From positions 1-14,457 of the forward strand of contig JBBKWG010000276.1 of the NCBI GenBank assembly GCA_037968835.1: 14,457 nucleotides of DNA, in the 5' to 3' direction. Below the pieces are notes generated by a model. That model was not told the DNA's origin. It searched no databases and worked only from the letters and a program-made list of their open reading frames with translations. Source of the DNA: JBBKWG01 sp037968835 (lineage in GTDB: Bacteria; Pseudomonadota; Alphaproteobacteria; Rhodobacterales; Rhodobacteraceae). Shown piece by piece: positions 7,301 through 14,457 of this stretch (within the stretch, counting starts at the first letter, position 1; every line of letters begins with the position of its first letter). The translations under genes and the position numbers were made by a program.

Positions 7301-8271
7301 TGGCGCTCTTGGACGTAGACGACCTGACCGTTTCGTTTCAAACCACCGACGGTGTCGTGAATGCCGTTAACGGCGTGTCGTTCAGCATCGACACAGGCGA
7401 GACGCTGGCGATCGTTGGCGAAAGCGGGTCGGGCAAGTCTCAGACGGCCTTTGCCATCATGGGCCTTTTGGCACGGAACGGCGCTGCGCAGGGTCAGATC
7501 AGTTTCGAGGGCACACGGATCGACGGTCTGTCGGCGCGGGAGATGAACAAGATCCGGGCCGAGAAGATCGCGATGATCTTCCAGGATCCGATGACGTCGC
7601 TCAATCCTTACATGCGCGTGTCCGATCAGATGACCGAGGTGCTGAGGCTTCACAAAGGTATGTCCAAACGCGATGCCGAAGCCGAAAGCGTGCGCATGCT
7701 GGATGCGGTGCGCATTCCCGAGGCAAAGGCGCGGATCGCCATGTATCCGCATGAATTCTCGGGCGGTATGCGGCAGCGGATCATGATCGCCATTTCGCTT
7801 CTTTGCCGTCCCAAACTACTGATTGCCGACGAGCCGACAACCGCGCTCGACGTGACGGTTCAGGCGCAGATCATGGAGTTGATCGCCGACATTCGCCGGG
7901 ACTTCGGGACCGCGATCATCCTCATCACCCACGATCTTGGCATCGTGGCGGGCACCTGCGAAAAGACCATCGTCCTCTACGGCGGCCAGATCATGGAGCG
8001 CGGGCTGACCACGGATATCTTCGCGCGCCCGACCCATCCCTATACACTTGGGCTGCTCAGGGCCGTCCCGCGTCTGGACGTGGATCACGAGGTGCTGCCG
8101 ACGATTGATGGCGAGCCGCCCAATATGGTCGGCCTTCCAACCGGCTGCCCGTTCAACCCGCGTTGCACCTTCGCGCGTGAGGTCTGCGCAATCGAGCGCC
8201 CTCCGCTGGAAGTTGTCGACGGAATGCACGTCCGCGCCTGCCACGCGCCGGTGTCGGAGGTAACGGCATGA
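7300..8271 (+). CDS. oppD: OppD, oligopeptide ABC transporter ATPase
   Basis: Cytoplasmic ATPase of 323 residues that powers the importer together with OppF. Motifs in order: Walker A GESGSGKS (40-47), Q-loop Q95 in IFQDPMTSLNP, signature FSGGMRQR (153-160), Walker B LLIADE (173-178), D-loop TALD and switch H211. The C-terminal OppD/F extension has four cysteines (C283, C289, C296, C314). In some homologous peptide importers this motif binds an iron-sulfur cluster; whether it does so here is inference. It starts within the oppC stop (TGATG) and its own stop overlaps the oppF ATG (ATGA), so the ATPases are tightly coupled to the permease. OppD is told from OppF by the SGGMRQR signature and ADEPTTALD Walker B. 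Confidence 0.95.
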   Translation: MALLDVDDLTVSFQTTDGVVNAVNGVSFSIDTGETLAIVGESGSGKSQTAFAIMGLLARNGAAQGQISFEGTRIDGLSAREMNKIRAEKIAMIFQDPMTSLNPYMRVSDQMTEVLRLHKGMSKRDAEAESVRMLDAVRIPEAKARIAMYPHEFSGGMRQRIMIAISLLCRPKLLIADEPTTALDVTVQAQIMELIADIRRDFGTAIILITHDLGIVAGTCEKTIVLYGGQIMERGLTTDIFARPTHPYTLGLLRAVPRLDVDHEVLPTIDGEPPNMVGLPTGCPFNPRCTFAREVCAIERPPLEVVDGMHVRACHAPVSEVTA

Positions 8272-9254
8272 CTGCTCCGCTCTTAAAGGTCGACGACCTG
8301 TCAGTCATTTTCCCGATCAAGCCACGGGGTGCCTGGCCGTGGACGCCATCACGCGAGTTGAAGGCGGTGAAGGACGTGAGCTTCGATCTCGCGCCGGGCG
8401 AGACCCTTGGCATCGTCGGCGAAAGCGGTTCGGGCAAGTCCACACTTGCCCGCGCCATCGTTGGCACGGTGCCGATGTCGGAAGGCAAGGTTCTCTGGGA
8501 AGGGACGGATCTCGGCACCATGGACACACGGACGCGGCGCGAGCATCGGCGCGATGTCCAGATGATCTTTCAGGATCCTCTGGCGGCGCTCAATCCGCGC
8601 ATGAATGTCGGTGAAATCATCGCCGAGCCCTTGATCACCCATTTCCCGAATACGCCGAAGGAAGAAGTGCGCAACAAGGTCGCCAACTTGATGAAACGGG
8701 TGGGGTTGCTGCCCAACCTCATCAACCGCTACCCACACGAATTTTCGGGCGGGCAATGTCAGCGGATCGGTATCGCGCGGGCCCTGATCCTCAATCCCAA
8801 ACTGTTGATCTGCGACGAACCCGTGTCCGCGCTCGACGTCAGCGTCCAAGCGCAAGTTATCAACCTTTTGAAAGAGTTGCAGGCCGAGTTTGGATTGTCG
8901 CTGATCTTCATTGCGCACGATCTAAGTGTAGTCAAGCATATCTCGACCCGGATCGCGGTGATGTATCTTGGCCGTCTGATGGAAACCGCGCCTGCCAAAT
9001 TGCTCATTCACCACCCGCTGCATCCCTACACCAAGGCGCTTATCGCGTCGGTTCCGATCCCCGATCCGGTGGCCGAGGCGGCGCGCGACGTGGCACCGAT
9101 TTCGGGCGAATTGCCATCACCGATTGATCCACCGTCGGGATGCGTGTTCCGAACGCGCTGTCCGATTGCACGACCCGATTGCGCGGATCATCTGCCGCAA
9201 GTCCGCTTCGACAGCCCCGACCACGCCGTCGCCTGCACATACTATGATGCGTGA
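8268..9254 (+). CDS. oppF: OppF, oligopeptide ABC transporter ATPase
   Basis: Second ATPase, 328 residues. Walker A is GESGSGKST (51-59), Q-loop Q102, signature FSGGQCQR (159-166), Walker B LLICDE (179-184) and switch H217. The FSGGQCQRIGIARALI and CDEPVSALDVS signatures are characteristic of OppF rather than OppD. Four C-terminal cysteines (C292, C298, C305, C323) repeat the spacing seen in OppD. The insertion at 17-28 (IKPRGAWPWTPS) before the Walker A strand is also usual for OppF. It overlaps oppD by 4 bases. It ends the opp operon; 48 bases later pqiA begins on the same strand with no obvious terminator between, so read-through is possible. Confidence 0.95.
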   Translation: MTAPLLKVDDLSVIFPIKPRGAWPWTPSRELKAVKDVSFDLAPGETLGIVGESGSGKSTLARAIVGTVPMSEGKVLWEGTDLGTMDTRTRREHRRDVQMIFQDPLAALNPRMNVGEIIAEPLITHFPNTPKEEVRNKVANLMKRVGLLPNLINRYPHEFSGGQCQRIGIARALILNPKLLICDEPVSALDVSVQAQVINLLKELQAEFGLSLIFIAHDLSVVKHISTRIAVMYLGRLMETAPAKLLIHHPLHPYTKALIASVPIPDPVAEAARDVAPISGELPSPIDPPSGCVFRTRCPIARPDCADHLPQVRFDSPDHAVACTYYDA

Positions 9255-9302
9255 TCCGCTGGCGTTCGCGTGCAAATGGCTTAAATGCTGGCTCAGAGAC
9301 GC

Positions 9303-9941
9303 ATGACGGAGCAGAGCGTGGCCGACGCAATAACGGAAAAACTGGATGACCTGATCGCCTGCCCGCAGTGCGACGCGCTTTATCGCGCCAGAATGCCTGA
9401 AGCCGGTCAAAGGGCGATTTGCCACCGTTGTCACACAGTGCTGATCGCGCCCCGGCGCGGTGCGGGGGCGCGGGTGATCGCGCTGGCTGTCGCGTCGGTA
9501 ATTCTTGTCGTCGGCGCGATCAGCTTTCCGTTTCTGCAAATCCGCATCGCCGGATTTCGCAGCGATGCCACGGTCCTTGATGCAGCCTTGGCGTTTTCGG
9601 GCGGGCCGATGATCCTGTTGTCACTCGCGGTTGCGGCGCTGATTATCTTCCTGCCGCTCACGCGTTTGTTGCTGACCCTTTACGTTCTAGTGCCGGTCGT
9701 TCTGGATCGGCCTGCCGCCCCCGGCGCGATGCAAGCCTTTCGTCTGTCCGAGGCTCTCAGGCCGTGGTCGATGGCGGAGATCTTCGTCATCGGTTGTGCT
9801 GTGGCATTGGTCAAAATCGCGGATCTGGCGCGTGTCGATCTCGGACCCGCGTTCTGGATGTTCGCGGTTCTGGTGGTTCTCGTCGTGGTTCAGGATACTC
9901 TCATGTGCAGGTGGTCGGTGTGGACATCGCTGGAACGCTGA
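9303..9941 (+). CDS. pqiA: PqiA-family membrane protein, first half (N-terminal PqiA domain)
   Basis: 212-residue inner-membrane protein with one PqiA (LetA-like) domain. It begins with a zinc-ribbon-like CPQC (20-23) and CHRC (40-43) and then has about four hydrophobic segments: about 56-78, 97-118, 120-135 and 156-207, the last probably two helices. In E. coli PqiA the two such domains are fused in one chain of about 417 residues; here the second is a separate gene overlapping by 22 bases. It would work in the inner membrane with the MCE protein PqiB in lipid movement across the envelope. The ATG at 9303 is preferred since homology-like sequence starts there; the ATG at 9285 would add six residues, and neither has a strong Shine-Dalgarno sequence. 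Confidence 0.85.
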   Translation: MTEQSVADAITEKLDDLIACPQCDALYRARMPEAGQRAICHRCHTVLIAPRRGAGARVIALAVASVILVVGAISFPFLQIRIAGFRSDATVLDAALAFSGGPMILLSLAVAALIIFLPLTRLLLTLYVLVPVVLDRPAAPGAMQAFRLSEALRPWSMAEIFVIGCAVALVKIADLARVDLGPAFWMFAVLVVLVVVQDTLMCRWSVWTSLER

Positions 9942-10561
9942 GCAGTCAAGGCACCGCGCGCGAGGCCGGTCTGGTCGGCTGCACACGGTGCGGTCGGGTC
10001 TGGCCGGGCGATCTGGATCACTGCGGTCGCTGTGGCTCGCACCTGCAATCGCGCGATCCCAGAAGTCTGCAAAAGGTCTGGGCGTGGTGGCTGGGTGGCA
10101 TCATGGCTTATGTGCCTGCGAATCTCTATCCGATGCTCAGCACCAGGACCCTGTTCACGACACAGGAAAGCACCATCGTCGGCGGCGCTTTCGACCTGAT
10201 GCATCATGGAGCATACGGCATTGCGGCGATTATCCTGCTCGCATCGGTCGGCATCCCCTTGGCGAAGTTCTTTGCCATCGCTTTCCTGGCGCTTTCGGTG
10301 CGTCGCGGGTCGCGGGTGTCTCAATCGCGCAGGCAGGGCGTCTACGAAATCGTCGAATACATCGGACGCTGGTCGATGATCGACGTTTTCGTGGTTGCGA
10401 TCCTCGCATCGCTTGTTCAACTCAATGTCGTGGCGTCAATAAATCCCGGTCCGGCCAGTCTGGCCTTTGCACTTTCGGTAATATTCACCATGCTGTCCGC
10501 TCAAAGTTTCGATTCCCGACTGATCTGGGATCGGCAGACCCAGATTGGCGGGGCGGACTGA
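9920..10561 (+). CDS. pqiA: PqiA-family membrane protein, second half (C-terminal PqiA domain)
   Basis: 213-residue partner of the preceding gene. It carries a second zinc-ribbon (C21, C24, C35, C38) followed by the conserved PqiA stretch WWLGGIMAYVPANLYPML, about four membrane segments and the family motif QGVYEIVEYIGRWSMIDVFVVAIL. I chose the GTG at 9920: AGGTGG (9909-9914) lies 5 bases upstream and the resulting protein begins 20 residues before the first cysteine. The open frame reaches back to 9764, but that part is the shadow of the first pqiA gene. The overlap with the upstream stop (9939-9941) suggests translational coupling. The 3' end is followed after one base by the pqiB GTG. Confidence 0.85.
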   Translation: MDIAGTLSSQGTAREAGLVGCTRCGRVWPGDLDHCGRCGSHLQSRDPRSLQKVWAWWLGGIMAYVPANLYPMLSTRTLFTTQESTIVGGAFDLMHHGAYGIAAIILLASVGIPLAKFFAIAFLALSVRRGSRVSQSRRQGVYEIVEYIGRWSMIDVFVVAILASLVQLNVVASINPGPASLAFALSVIFTMLSAQSFDSRLIWDRQTQIGGAD

Positions 10562-10562
10562 C

Positions 10563-12947
10563 GTGGCGGACGATATTCCTGACGTGCCGGTTGAGCCGAC
10601 ACGCAAAAGCATTTGGGAACGCGCCTCGATTGTCTGGATAGTTCCGTTCGGCGCGCTTCTGATCGCGCTTGGCGTTGCCTGGAGCAGTTGGGTCGATCAG
10701 GGTCCGGTCATCGAAATCGCCTTCGAGAATGCATCGGGCATATCCAAGGACGAAACGGAACTTCGCTATAGGAACGTGGCCGTCGGAATCGTAGAAGACG
10801 TCGGTTTCACAAGTACGCTGGAAAAGGTCATCGTCTCGGTTCGACTGGCCAAGAAGGTCGCGCCGTTCGTTGACAGCGATTCGACGTTCTGGGTCGTGCA
10901 ACCGGAAGTCACGGCAAGCGGCGTCAGCGGACTCGATACCGTGCTGTCGGGCGTCTATATCGAAGGCAACTGGGACGCGACGCCAGGCGGGCTGACCGAG
11001 GTTTTCGACGGGCTGGACGATTCGCCACTTCTGACGTCCGGGAAAACCGGACTGAAGATCGAACTCAGAACGTCGCGCGACAGTGGGTTATCTGAAAATA
11101 CACCGATTCTGTTCAAGGGGATCGAGGTCGGGCGGCTCGGGGCGGCGCGGATATCGCAGGACGGTCGTTGGATCTTCGCAGATGGCATCATCTACGAACC
11201 ACACGACCGTCTGGTCACCACCGCCACGCGTTTCTGGGACACTTCGGGATTTTCGTTTACGCTTGGCCCTGGCGGCGCGGCGGTCGATTTCACGTCGCTC
11301 GCCTCGCTCATTTCTGGCGGCATCACGTTCGACACGCTGGTCTCGGGCGGGCGTGTCCCGAGCGATGGAACCGTGTTCGAGGTATTCCCGGACGAGGCGG
11401 CGGCGCGCAGCAGCATCTTCGAAGCATCCGACGGCACGACCGTCACATTGTCCGTCATCTTCGAAGAAAATGTCAGCGGCTTGGCGGCGGAAGCCCCGGT
11501 CGAGTGGCGCGGCGTGCGCATCGGCGAGGTGGCCAACGTTACCGGCATCGTCGATCTGGATCGGTTCGGTGATGAACGTGTGCGACTACTTGCAACGCTG
11601 GACATCATGCCAGGCCGGTTTGGTCTGACCGGGGAATTGTCGGAAGCCGAAGCACTGCAATTCCTGTCCGAACGGGTCGAGGAAGGTTTGCGCGCGCGTC
11701 TGGTTTCGGCGTCAATCCTGACGGGAGGTCTGAAGGTCGAGTTCTTGACGGTTGAAGATGCGCCGCCATCCTTCCTCAATCTGGAAAACGAGCCCTTCCC
11801 GCTGATGCCTGTGACGCAAAGCGAAGTCGCGGACGTTTCGGCCACCGCAGAGGGCGTTTTTCAACGTATCAACGCGCTGCCAGTCGAGGATCTGATGAGC
11901 AGCGCGATAGCGTTCCTGGACAATGCGACGGCGTTCGTGACCAGCGAGGAATTCCGCGAGACGCCTGGCGAATTGCGCGGATTGCTGTCGGATGTTCGGG
12001 GCGTCGTCGGATCCGACGAAATTCAGGCCCTGCCCGCCGAAATCGGTGCCGTGATGGGCGATCTGCAACTTGTGATCAGCGATTTGCGCGGCATTCTTCT
12101 GGCCTTCAACGAAGCCGACACGGTCAATCGACTGGTTTCGGCGGTCGACAAGGCAGGCGCTGCGGCCGAGGCGGCCGAACAGACGTTGAAAGACGTTCCG
12201 GCGCTGATCGAACGGGTAAACACCTTTGTCGAAATGGCGAGCGCGCTGTCGCTTGAATCGCTGGTTTCCGAGGCGACCGGGCTGGCCGAGGATGCGCGCG
12301 CGGTCATCGGCGGCGAGGATGCGCGTGCGCTTCCCGCTCGACTGGTCGGGGCAGTCAGCGAGTTGGAAGGGGTTCTGCAGGGCCTGACCCAAGCCAATAC
12401 TGCCGATCAGTTGACGAAGGCGCTGGCGGCTGCCGAAACCGCTGCCAACGCGGTCGAGACCGCCGTTGCCGGGGTTCCCGAAGTCGTGGCACGTGTCGAT
12501 GCAATCGCCGCGAATGTCGAACAATTGCCGCTCGAGCGACTGGCGGACGAATTGGCAGATGTTCTGAACACCGCCGAGACCTTGTTTGGCGACGCGGCAG
12601 AAGCCCGACTTCCCGATGCGCTGGCCGGTGCGCTGAGCGAGGCGCAACTCGCGCTGGCCGAACTGCGGGAAGGCGGTTTGATCGAGAACGCCAATCAGAC
12701 GCTGGCGGCGACCGAACGAGCGGCGGCGGCGGTTGCCAACGCGGCCGAAGATTTACCAGCCATCGTCGCGCGCATCGACAGCGTTCTGGGGCAAGCCCGC
12801 ACGACGCTCGCCGGGTTTGACGAAAGCTCGACGTTCTCACGCGAGGCGCAGCAAGCGTTGCGTGAAGTTCAAAAAGCGGCGGACGCCGTGGAATCGCTGG
12901 CTCGCGCACTTGAGCGCCGACCAAACTCAATCATTCTGGGACGCTGA
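10563..12947 (+). CDS. pqiB: PqiB-like MCE (MlaD) protein with long repeat-built C-terminal helical region
   Basis: Membrane-anchored periplasmic protein of 794 residues that should form the hexameric tunnel of a lipid-transport system. It has a short cytoplasmic tail, one membrane helix (about 22-44) and three MCE domains (about 47-141, 162-262, 291-400), each with the family's YRNVAVGIV / FKGIEVGRL / WRGVRIGEV core. A long alanine- and leucine-rich helical region follows (about 430-794). It ends in LARALERRPNSIILGR, which resembles the end of known PqiB proteins. E. coli PqiB also has three MCE domains but is only 546 residues; the extra length is in the helical part, where a 93-residue unit repeats (see finding). 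Start: GTG at 10563, one base after the pqiA stop; a TTG at 10545 is possible but less likely. It lies 3 bases before pqiC. Confidence 0.92.
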   Translation: MADDIPDVPVEPTRKSIWERASIVWIVPFGALLIALGVAWSSWVDQGPVIEIAFENASGISKDETELRYRNVAVGIVEDVGFTSTLEKVIVSVRLAKKVAPFVDSDSTFWVVQPEVTASGVSGLDTVLSGVYIEGNWDATPGGLTEVFDGLDDSPLLTSGKTGLKIELRTSRDSGLSENTPILFKGIEVGRLGAARISQDGRWIFADGIIYEPHDRLVTTATRFWDTSGFSFTLGPGGAAVDFTSLASLISGGITFDTLVSGGRVPSDGTVFEVFPDEAAARSSIFEASDGTTVTLSVIFEENVSGLAAEAPVEWRGVRIGEVANVTGIVDLDRFGDERVRLLATLDIMPGRFGLTGELSEAEALQFLSERVEEGLRARLVSASILTGGLKVEFLTVEDAPPSFLNLENEPFPLMPVTQSEVADVSATAEGVFQRINALPVEDLMSSAIAFLDNATAFVTSEEFRETPGELRGLLSDVRGVVGSDEIQALPAEIGAVMGDLQLVISDLRGILLAFNEADTVNRLVSAVDKAGAAAEAAEQTLKDVPALIERVNTFVEMASALSLESLVSEATGLAEDARAVIGGEDARALPARLVGAVSELEGVLQGLTQANTADQLTKALAAAETAANAVETAVAGVPEVVARVDAIAANVEQLPLERLADELADVLNTAETLFGDAAEARLPDALAGALSEAQLALAELREGGLIENANQTLAATERAAAAVANAAEDLPAIVARIDSVLGQARTTLAGFDESSTFSREAQQALREVQKAADAVESLARALERRPNSIILGR
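11877..12785 (+). repeat. 93-residue (279-base) repeats inside pqiB
   Basis: Residues about 439-741 of the PqiB protein repeat with constant spacing. Anchor motifs recur as LSLESL(562)/LPLERL(655), LPARLVGAVSE(590)/LPDALAGALSE(683), and VPALIERV(545)/VPEVVARV(638)/LPAIVARI(731), each 93 residues apart. An earlier, looser copy (LPVEDL at 439, LPAEIGAV at 490) carries about 23 and 7 extra residues. The DNA copies are clearly diverged, so this is an old protein repeat rather than a recent DNA duplication. Confidence 0.75.
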
Positions 12948-12950
12948 CAC

Positions 12951-13517
12951 ATGCTTGGCACGATCAAATACGCCATTATCTTCCCGGTCGCATTGCTCGC
13001 GGCTTGCGGCACTCCCGACCGACTGCTGCCGACACCGCAGACAACGGCCGCCGAGCGTGTTTCGTCGCGCTATGCCAGCATCGAAGTGCTGGAAGTCAGT
13101 TTGCCGACCTACGCGGCTGGCGAAGAAATCGTGGTGGAATCAGAGGGCGGCGGTCTGGAGGCTTCGGATCTTCTCTGGGCCGACGACCCGACTCGCGCCA
13201 TCACGCTTGCCCTTGCGCGCAACCTTTCGGAGGTCACCGGTGCACGGGTCGCGCCGGAGCCGTGGCCGTTCGACAACTTCCCGGGTGCCCGCGTCGATGT
13301 TCGCGTCGAGCAGTTTCTGGCAACCTCGGGCGGAACGATCATGCTGTCGGGGCAGTATTTCGTAGCCGCGCTGGACGGTCAGGGTCGCGACCGCGCGCGC
13401 CTGTTTTCACTGAGTGTGCCGGTGGATCCCGAAACCGGCATCGGCGGGGCAATTTCGGCGCGCGGACAACTGGTGGCCAATCTTGCGGTGATGATCGCGC
13501 GCGACGGGTTGAACTGA
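12951..13517 (+). CDS. pqiC: PqiC-like outer-membrane lipoprotein (ABC-type transport auxiliary family)
   Basis: 188-residue lipoprotein. The signal peptide (1-18) has a hydrophobic stretch IIFPVALL and a lipobox LAAC, with lipidation expected on C19. The mature part matches the PqiC/YmbA type (DUF330/ABC_trans_aux): SRYASIEVLEVSLPTYA, the segment LLWADDPTRAITLALARNLSEVTGARV and WPFDNFPGARVDVRVEQF. E. coli PqiC sits in the outer membrane and caps the PqiB tunnel; the same role is inferred here. It starts 3 bases after the pqiB stop, with only a weak ribosome site (GGGACGC), so coupled translation is likely. It is convergent with the DUF1185 gene across 3 bases. Confidence 0.88.
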   Translation: MLGTIKYAIIFPVALLAACGTPDRLLPTPQTTAAERVSSRYASIEVLEVSLPTYAAGEEIVVESEGGGLEASDLLWADDPTRAITLALARNLSEVTGARVAPEPWPFDNFPGARVDVRVEQFLATSGGTIMLSGQYFVAALDGQGRDRARLFSLSVPVDPETGIGGAISARGQLVANLAVMIARDGLN

Positions 13518-13520
13518 CGG

Positions 13521-14102
13521 CTATCGCAGTCCGTCCTCGCCTTTCACATCCGCGACGGAAAGTCCGCCGACGCGGGCGTTGACCCGCGCGCCCCGGCTCA
13601 TCGCCAATGCCAGCAACAATTCGTCGGCCTTGGGACCATCGGGAACGCCGACCTCCATCGCATCGAAATGGCTGCGGACGTAGGCTGCGTTGATATGGCC
13701 GAGCGGCACGTCGATCCTGGTTCCGACCCCGCCGATCTTCATTGCAGATGGCACGATCGCCTTGGCCTCGCCCAGTCGCTCGCGCATCGAATAGCCGCCG
13801 GGCACGTGCCAGAGCGCCGTATGCTCCAACTCGCCCGCCTCGCCCACAAGCGCCGCTTTGCCGTAGCCGTCGATGCCCTCGATCCCGTCCATCGCCGCGA
13901 TCAACCGGTCGGTCATCATCAGACCAAGCGGTTTCAGCGCATCCATTCCGGGCTGAATATCCTCGACATATCCATTCGCGTAGGGGTTCTTCACAATCGC
14001 GACGATGGCAGCGCGGCGTCGCGAATTGTCGGGTCGCGGGCCATTGTCGTGATGAATTTCCTCTATGAACAGCAGCGTCTTGCGAAGATCGAATTCAGGC
14101 AT
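13521..14102 (-). CDS. DUF1185 / 'amino acid synthesis' family protein
   Basis: 193-residue cytoplasmic protein of the AA_synth family (DUF1185), whose biochemical role is not established despite its name. Recognisable stretches are KTLLFIEEIHHDNG near the N-terminus, AIVKNPYANGYVEDI (about 35-50), LVGEAGELEHTALWHVPGG (about 86-104) and AMKIGGVGTRIDVPLGH with DAMEVGVPDGPKADELLLALAMS further on. This length and order fit full-length members. I chose the ATG at 14102, which gives MPEFDLRKTLL; an in-frame TTG at 14108 is less likely. It overlaps the upstream UPF0280 gene by 8 bases, so the two are one operon and may act together. Its stop faces pqiC. Confidence 0.85.
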   Translation of the reverse strand: MPEFDLRKTLLFIEEIHHDNGPRPDNSRRRAAIVAIVKNPYANGYVEDIQPGMDALKPLGLMMTDRLIAAMDGIEGIDGYGKAALVGEAGELEHTALWHVPGGYSMRERLGEAKAIVPSAMKIGGVGTRIDVPLGHINAAYVRSHFDAMEVGVPDGPKADELLLALAMSRGARVNARVGGLSVADVKGEDGLR

Positions 14103-14457
14103 GGGCAAGGTCTTTCGTCAGATGATGGATTTGGCCCACGACCGACGTCGAGCCATTGAGAAGAAGTGCCGCCGCGTGAATAAGCCCGCGGTCGACAAAA
14201 GTCTGGGCGCGCGCTGAACCGTTGGCGAGTGCAATTGCCACGTCATTGTCGGTGAGTGTGCCGACATTGGTGGTGACAAGGCGATCTCCAAGGTCGCTGT
14301 CGGGTGCGATATCAAGCGCGGGCTGACGGACGATTTCCGGGTGACCCGGCAGGTCGACAGCGTTCGCGATCAGGGTTGCAGCGGCATCGGCGATGGCGGC
14401 ATTGGCGGCAAGAACCGTCACTGCGTCGGCGATCCCGAGCGAATGCGAGCGACCGCG
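14095..14457 (-). CDS. UPF0280 family protein, C-terminal part (start beyond window)
   Basis: About 120 residues of a protein whose N-terminus lies beyond the right edge. The visible part reads RSHSLGIADAVTVLAANAAIADAAATLIANAVDLPGHP and then PDSDLGDRLVTT and RGLIHAAALLLNG; these are features of UPF0280 (COG2122), described as related to the ApbE flavin-transferase superfamily. A full member is roughly 250-280 residues, so somewhat under half is present. The function is unknown. The gene ends 8 bases inside the DUF1185 gene. Positions 14422-14457 continue the same frame without a stop. Confidence 0.85.
   Translation of the reverse strand, partial: RGRSHSLGIADAVTVLAANAAIADAAATLIANAVDLPGHPEIVRQPALDIAPDSDLGDRLVTTNVGTLTDNDVAIALANGSARAQTFVDRGLIHAAALLLNGSTSVVGQIHHLTKDLAHA

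Noticed and set aside
9764..9919. Upstream start for the second pqiA gene
   Set aside because: The added residues are the out-of-frame shadow of the first pqiA gene; GTG 9920 has AGGTGG before it.
11712..12647. 311-codon minus-strand open frame opposite pqiB
   Set aside because: It is the reverse shadow of the alanine-rich repeat region; the plus-strand frame has clear MCE domains and a conserved PqiB-like C-terminus.
13516..13535. Bidirectional terminator between pqiC and the DUF1185 gene
   Set aside because: Only a 5-bp stem (GACGG/CCGTC) with a 10-base loop and no T-tract is present.
1..14457. Mobile elements, CRISPR arrays, tRNA or rRNA genes
   Set aside because: I saw no terminal inverted repeats, transposase motifs, regularly spaced short direct repeats or tRNA-like cloverleaf sequence on either strand.

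Overview
This window most likely comes from the chromosome of an alphaproteobacterium, probably of the Rhodobacterales (Roseobacter/Paracoccus type). The reasons are the GC-rich third codon positions, a Hint_2-type protein, a pqiA gene split in two, and a neighbouring UPF0280/DUF1185 pair. These are family impressions from reading; no database search was run. I see no rRNA, tRNA, CRISPR array, insertion sequence or phage gene.

Layout. (1) Positions 1-1807, minus strand: a Hint-domain protein of unknown function, then cheB, the chemotaxis methylesterase, which runs off the left edge. A 10-codon ORF with a good ribosome site overlaps the cheB start. (2) Positions 1808-2403: a 596-base divergent intergenic region with no convincing gene and two perfect 7-bp inverted repeats. 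(3) Positions 2404-9254, plus strand: a cytoplasmic beta-lactamase-fold serine hydrolase, then a complete oligopeptide ABC importer in the order oppA-oppB-oppC-oppD-oppF. A long stem-loop between oppA and oppB pairs with the oppB Shine-Dalgarno sequence. (4) Positions 9303-13517, plus strand: a pqi-type (paraquat-inducible/MCE) lipid-transport operon, made of two half-size PqiA proteins, a large three-MCE-domain PqiB and a PqiC lipoprotein. The genes overlap or lie within 3 bases of each other. (5) Positions 13521-14457, minus strand: a DUF1185 ('amino acid synthesis') protein and the C-terminal part of a UPF0280 protein, convergent with pqiC across a 3-base gap.

How the genes work together. 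OppA captures peptides in the periplasm, OppB/OppC form the channel and OppD/OppF hydrolyse ATP. The adjacent hydrolase may act on imported peptides or amides, which is inferred from position only. PqiA1/PqiA2 would form the inner-membrane part, PqiB the periplasmic tunnel and PqiC the outer-membrane anchor of an envelope-spanning lipid conduit. The PqiB here has a C-terminal helical region built from near-exact 93-residue repeats, which is the most distinctive feature of the window.

Most of the window is recognisable and ordinary. I did not find a clearly new multi-gene system. The points most worth following up are the repeat-built PqiB extension, the oppA-oppB SD-sequestering hairpin, the cheB leader ORF with a CheB receiver lacking its conserved lysine, and the Hint protein without a nucleophile next to cheB.
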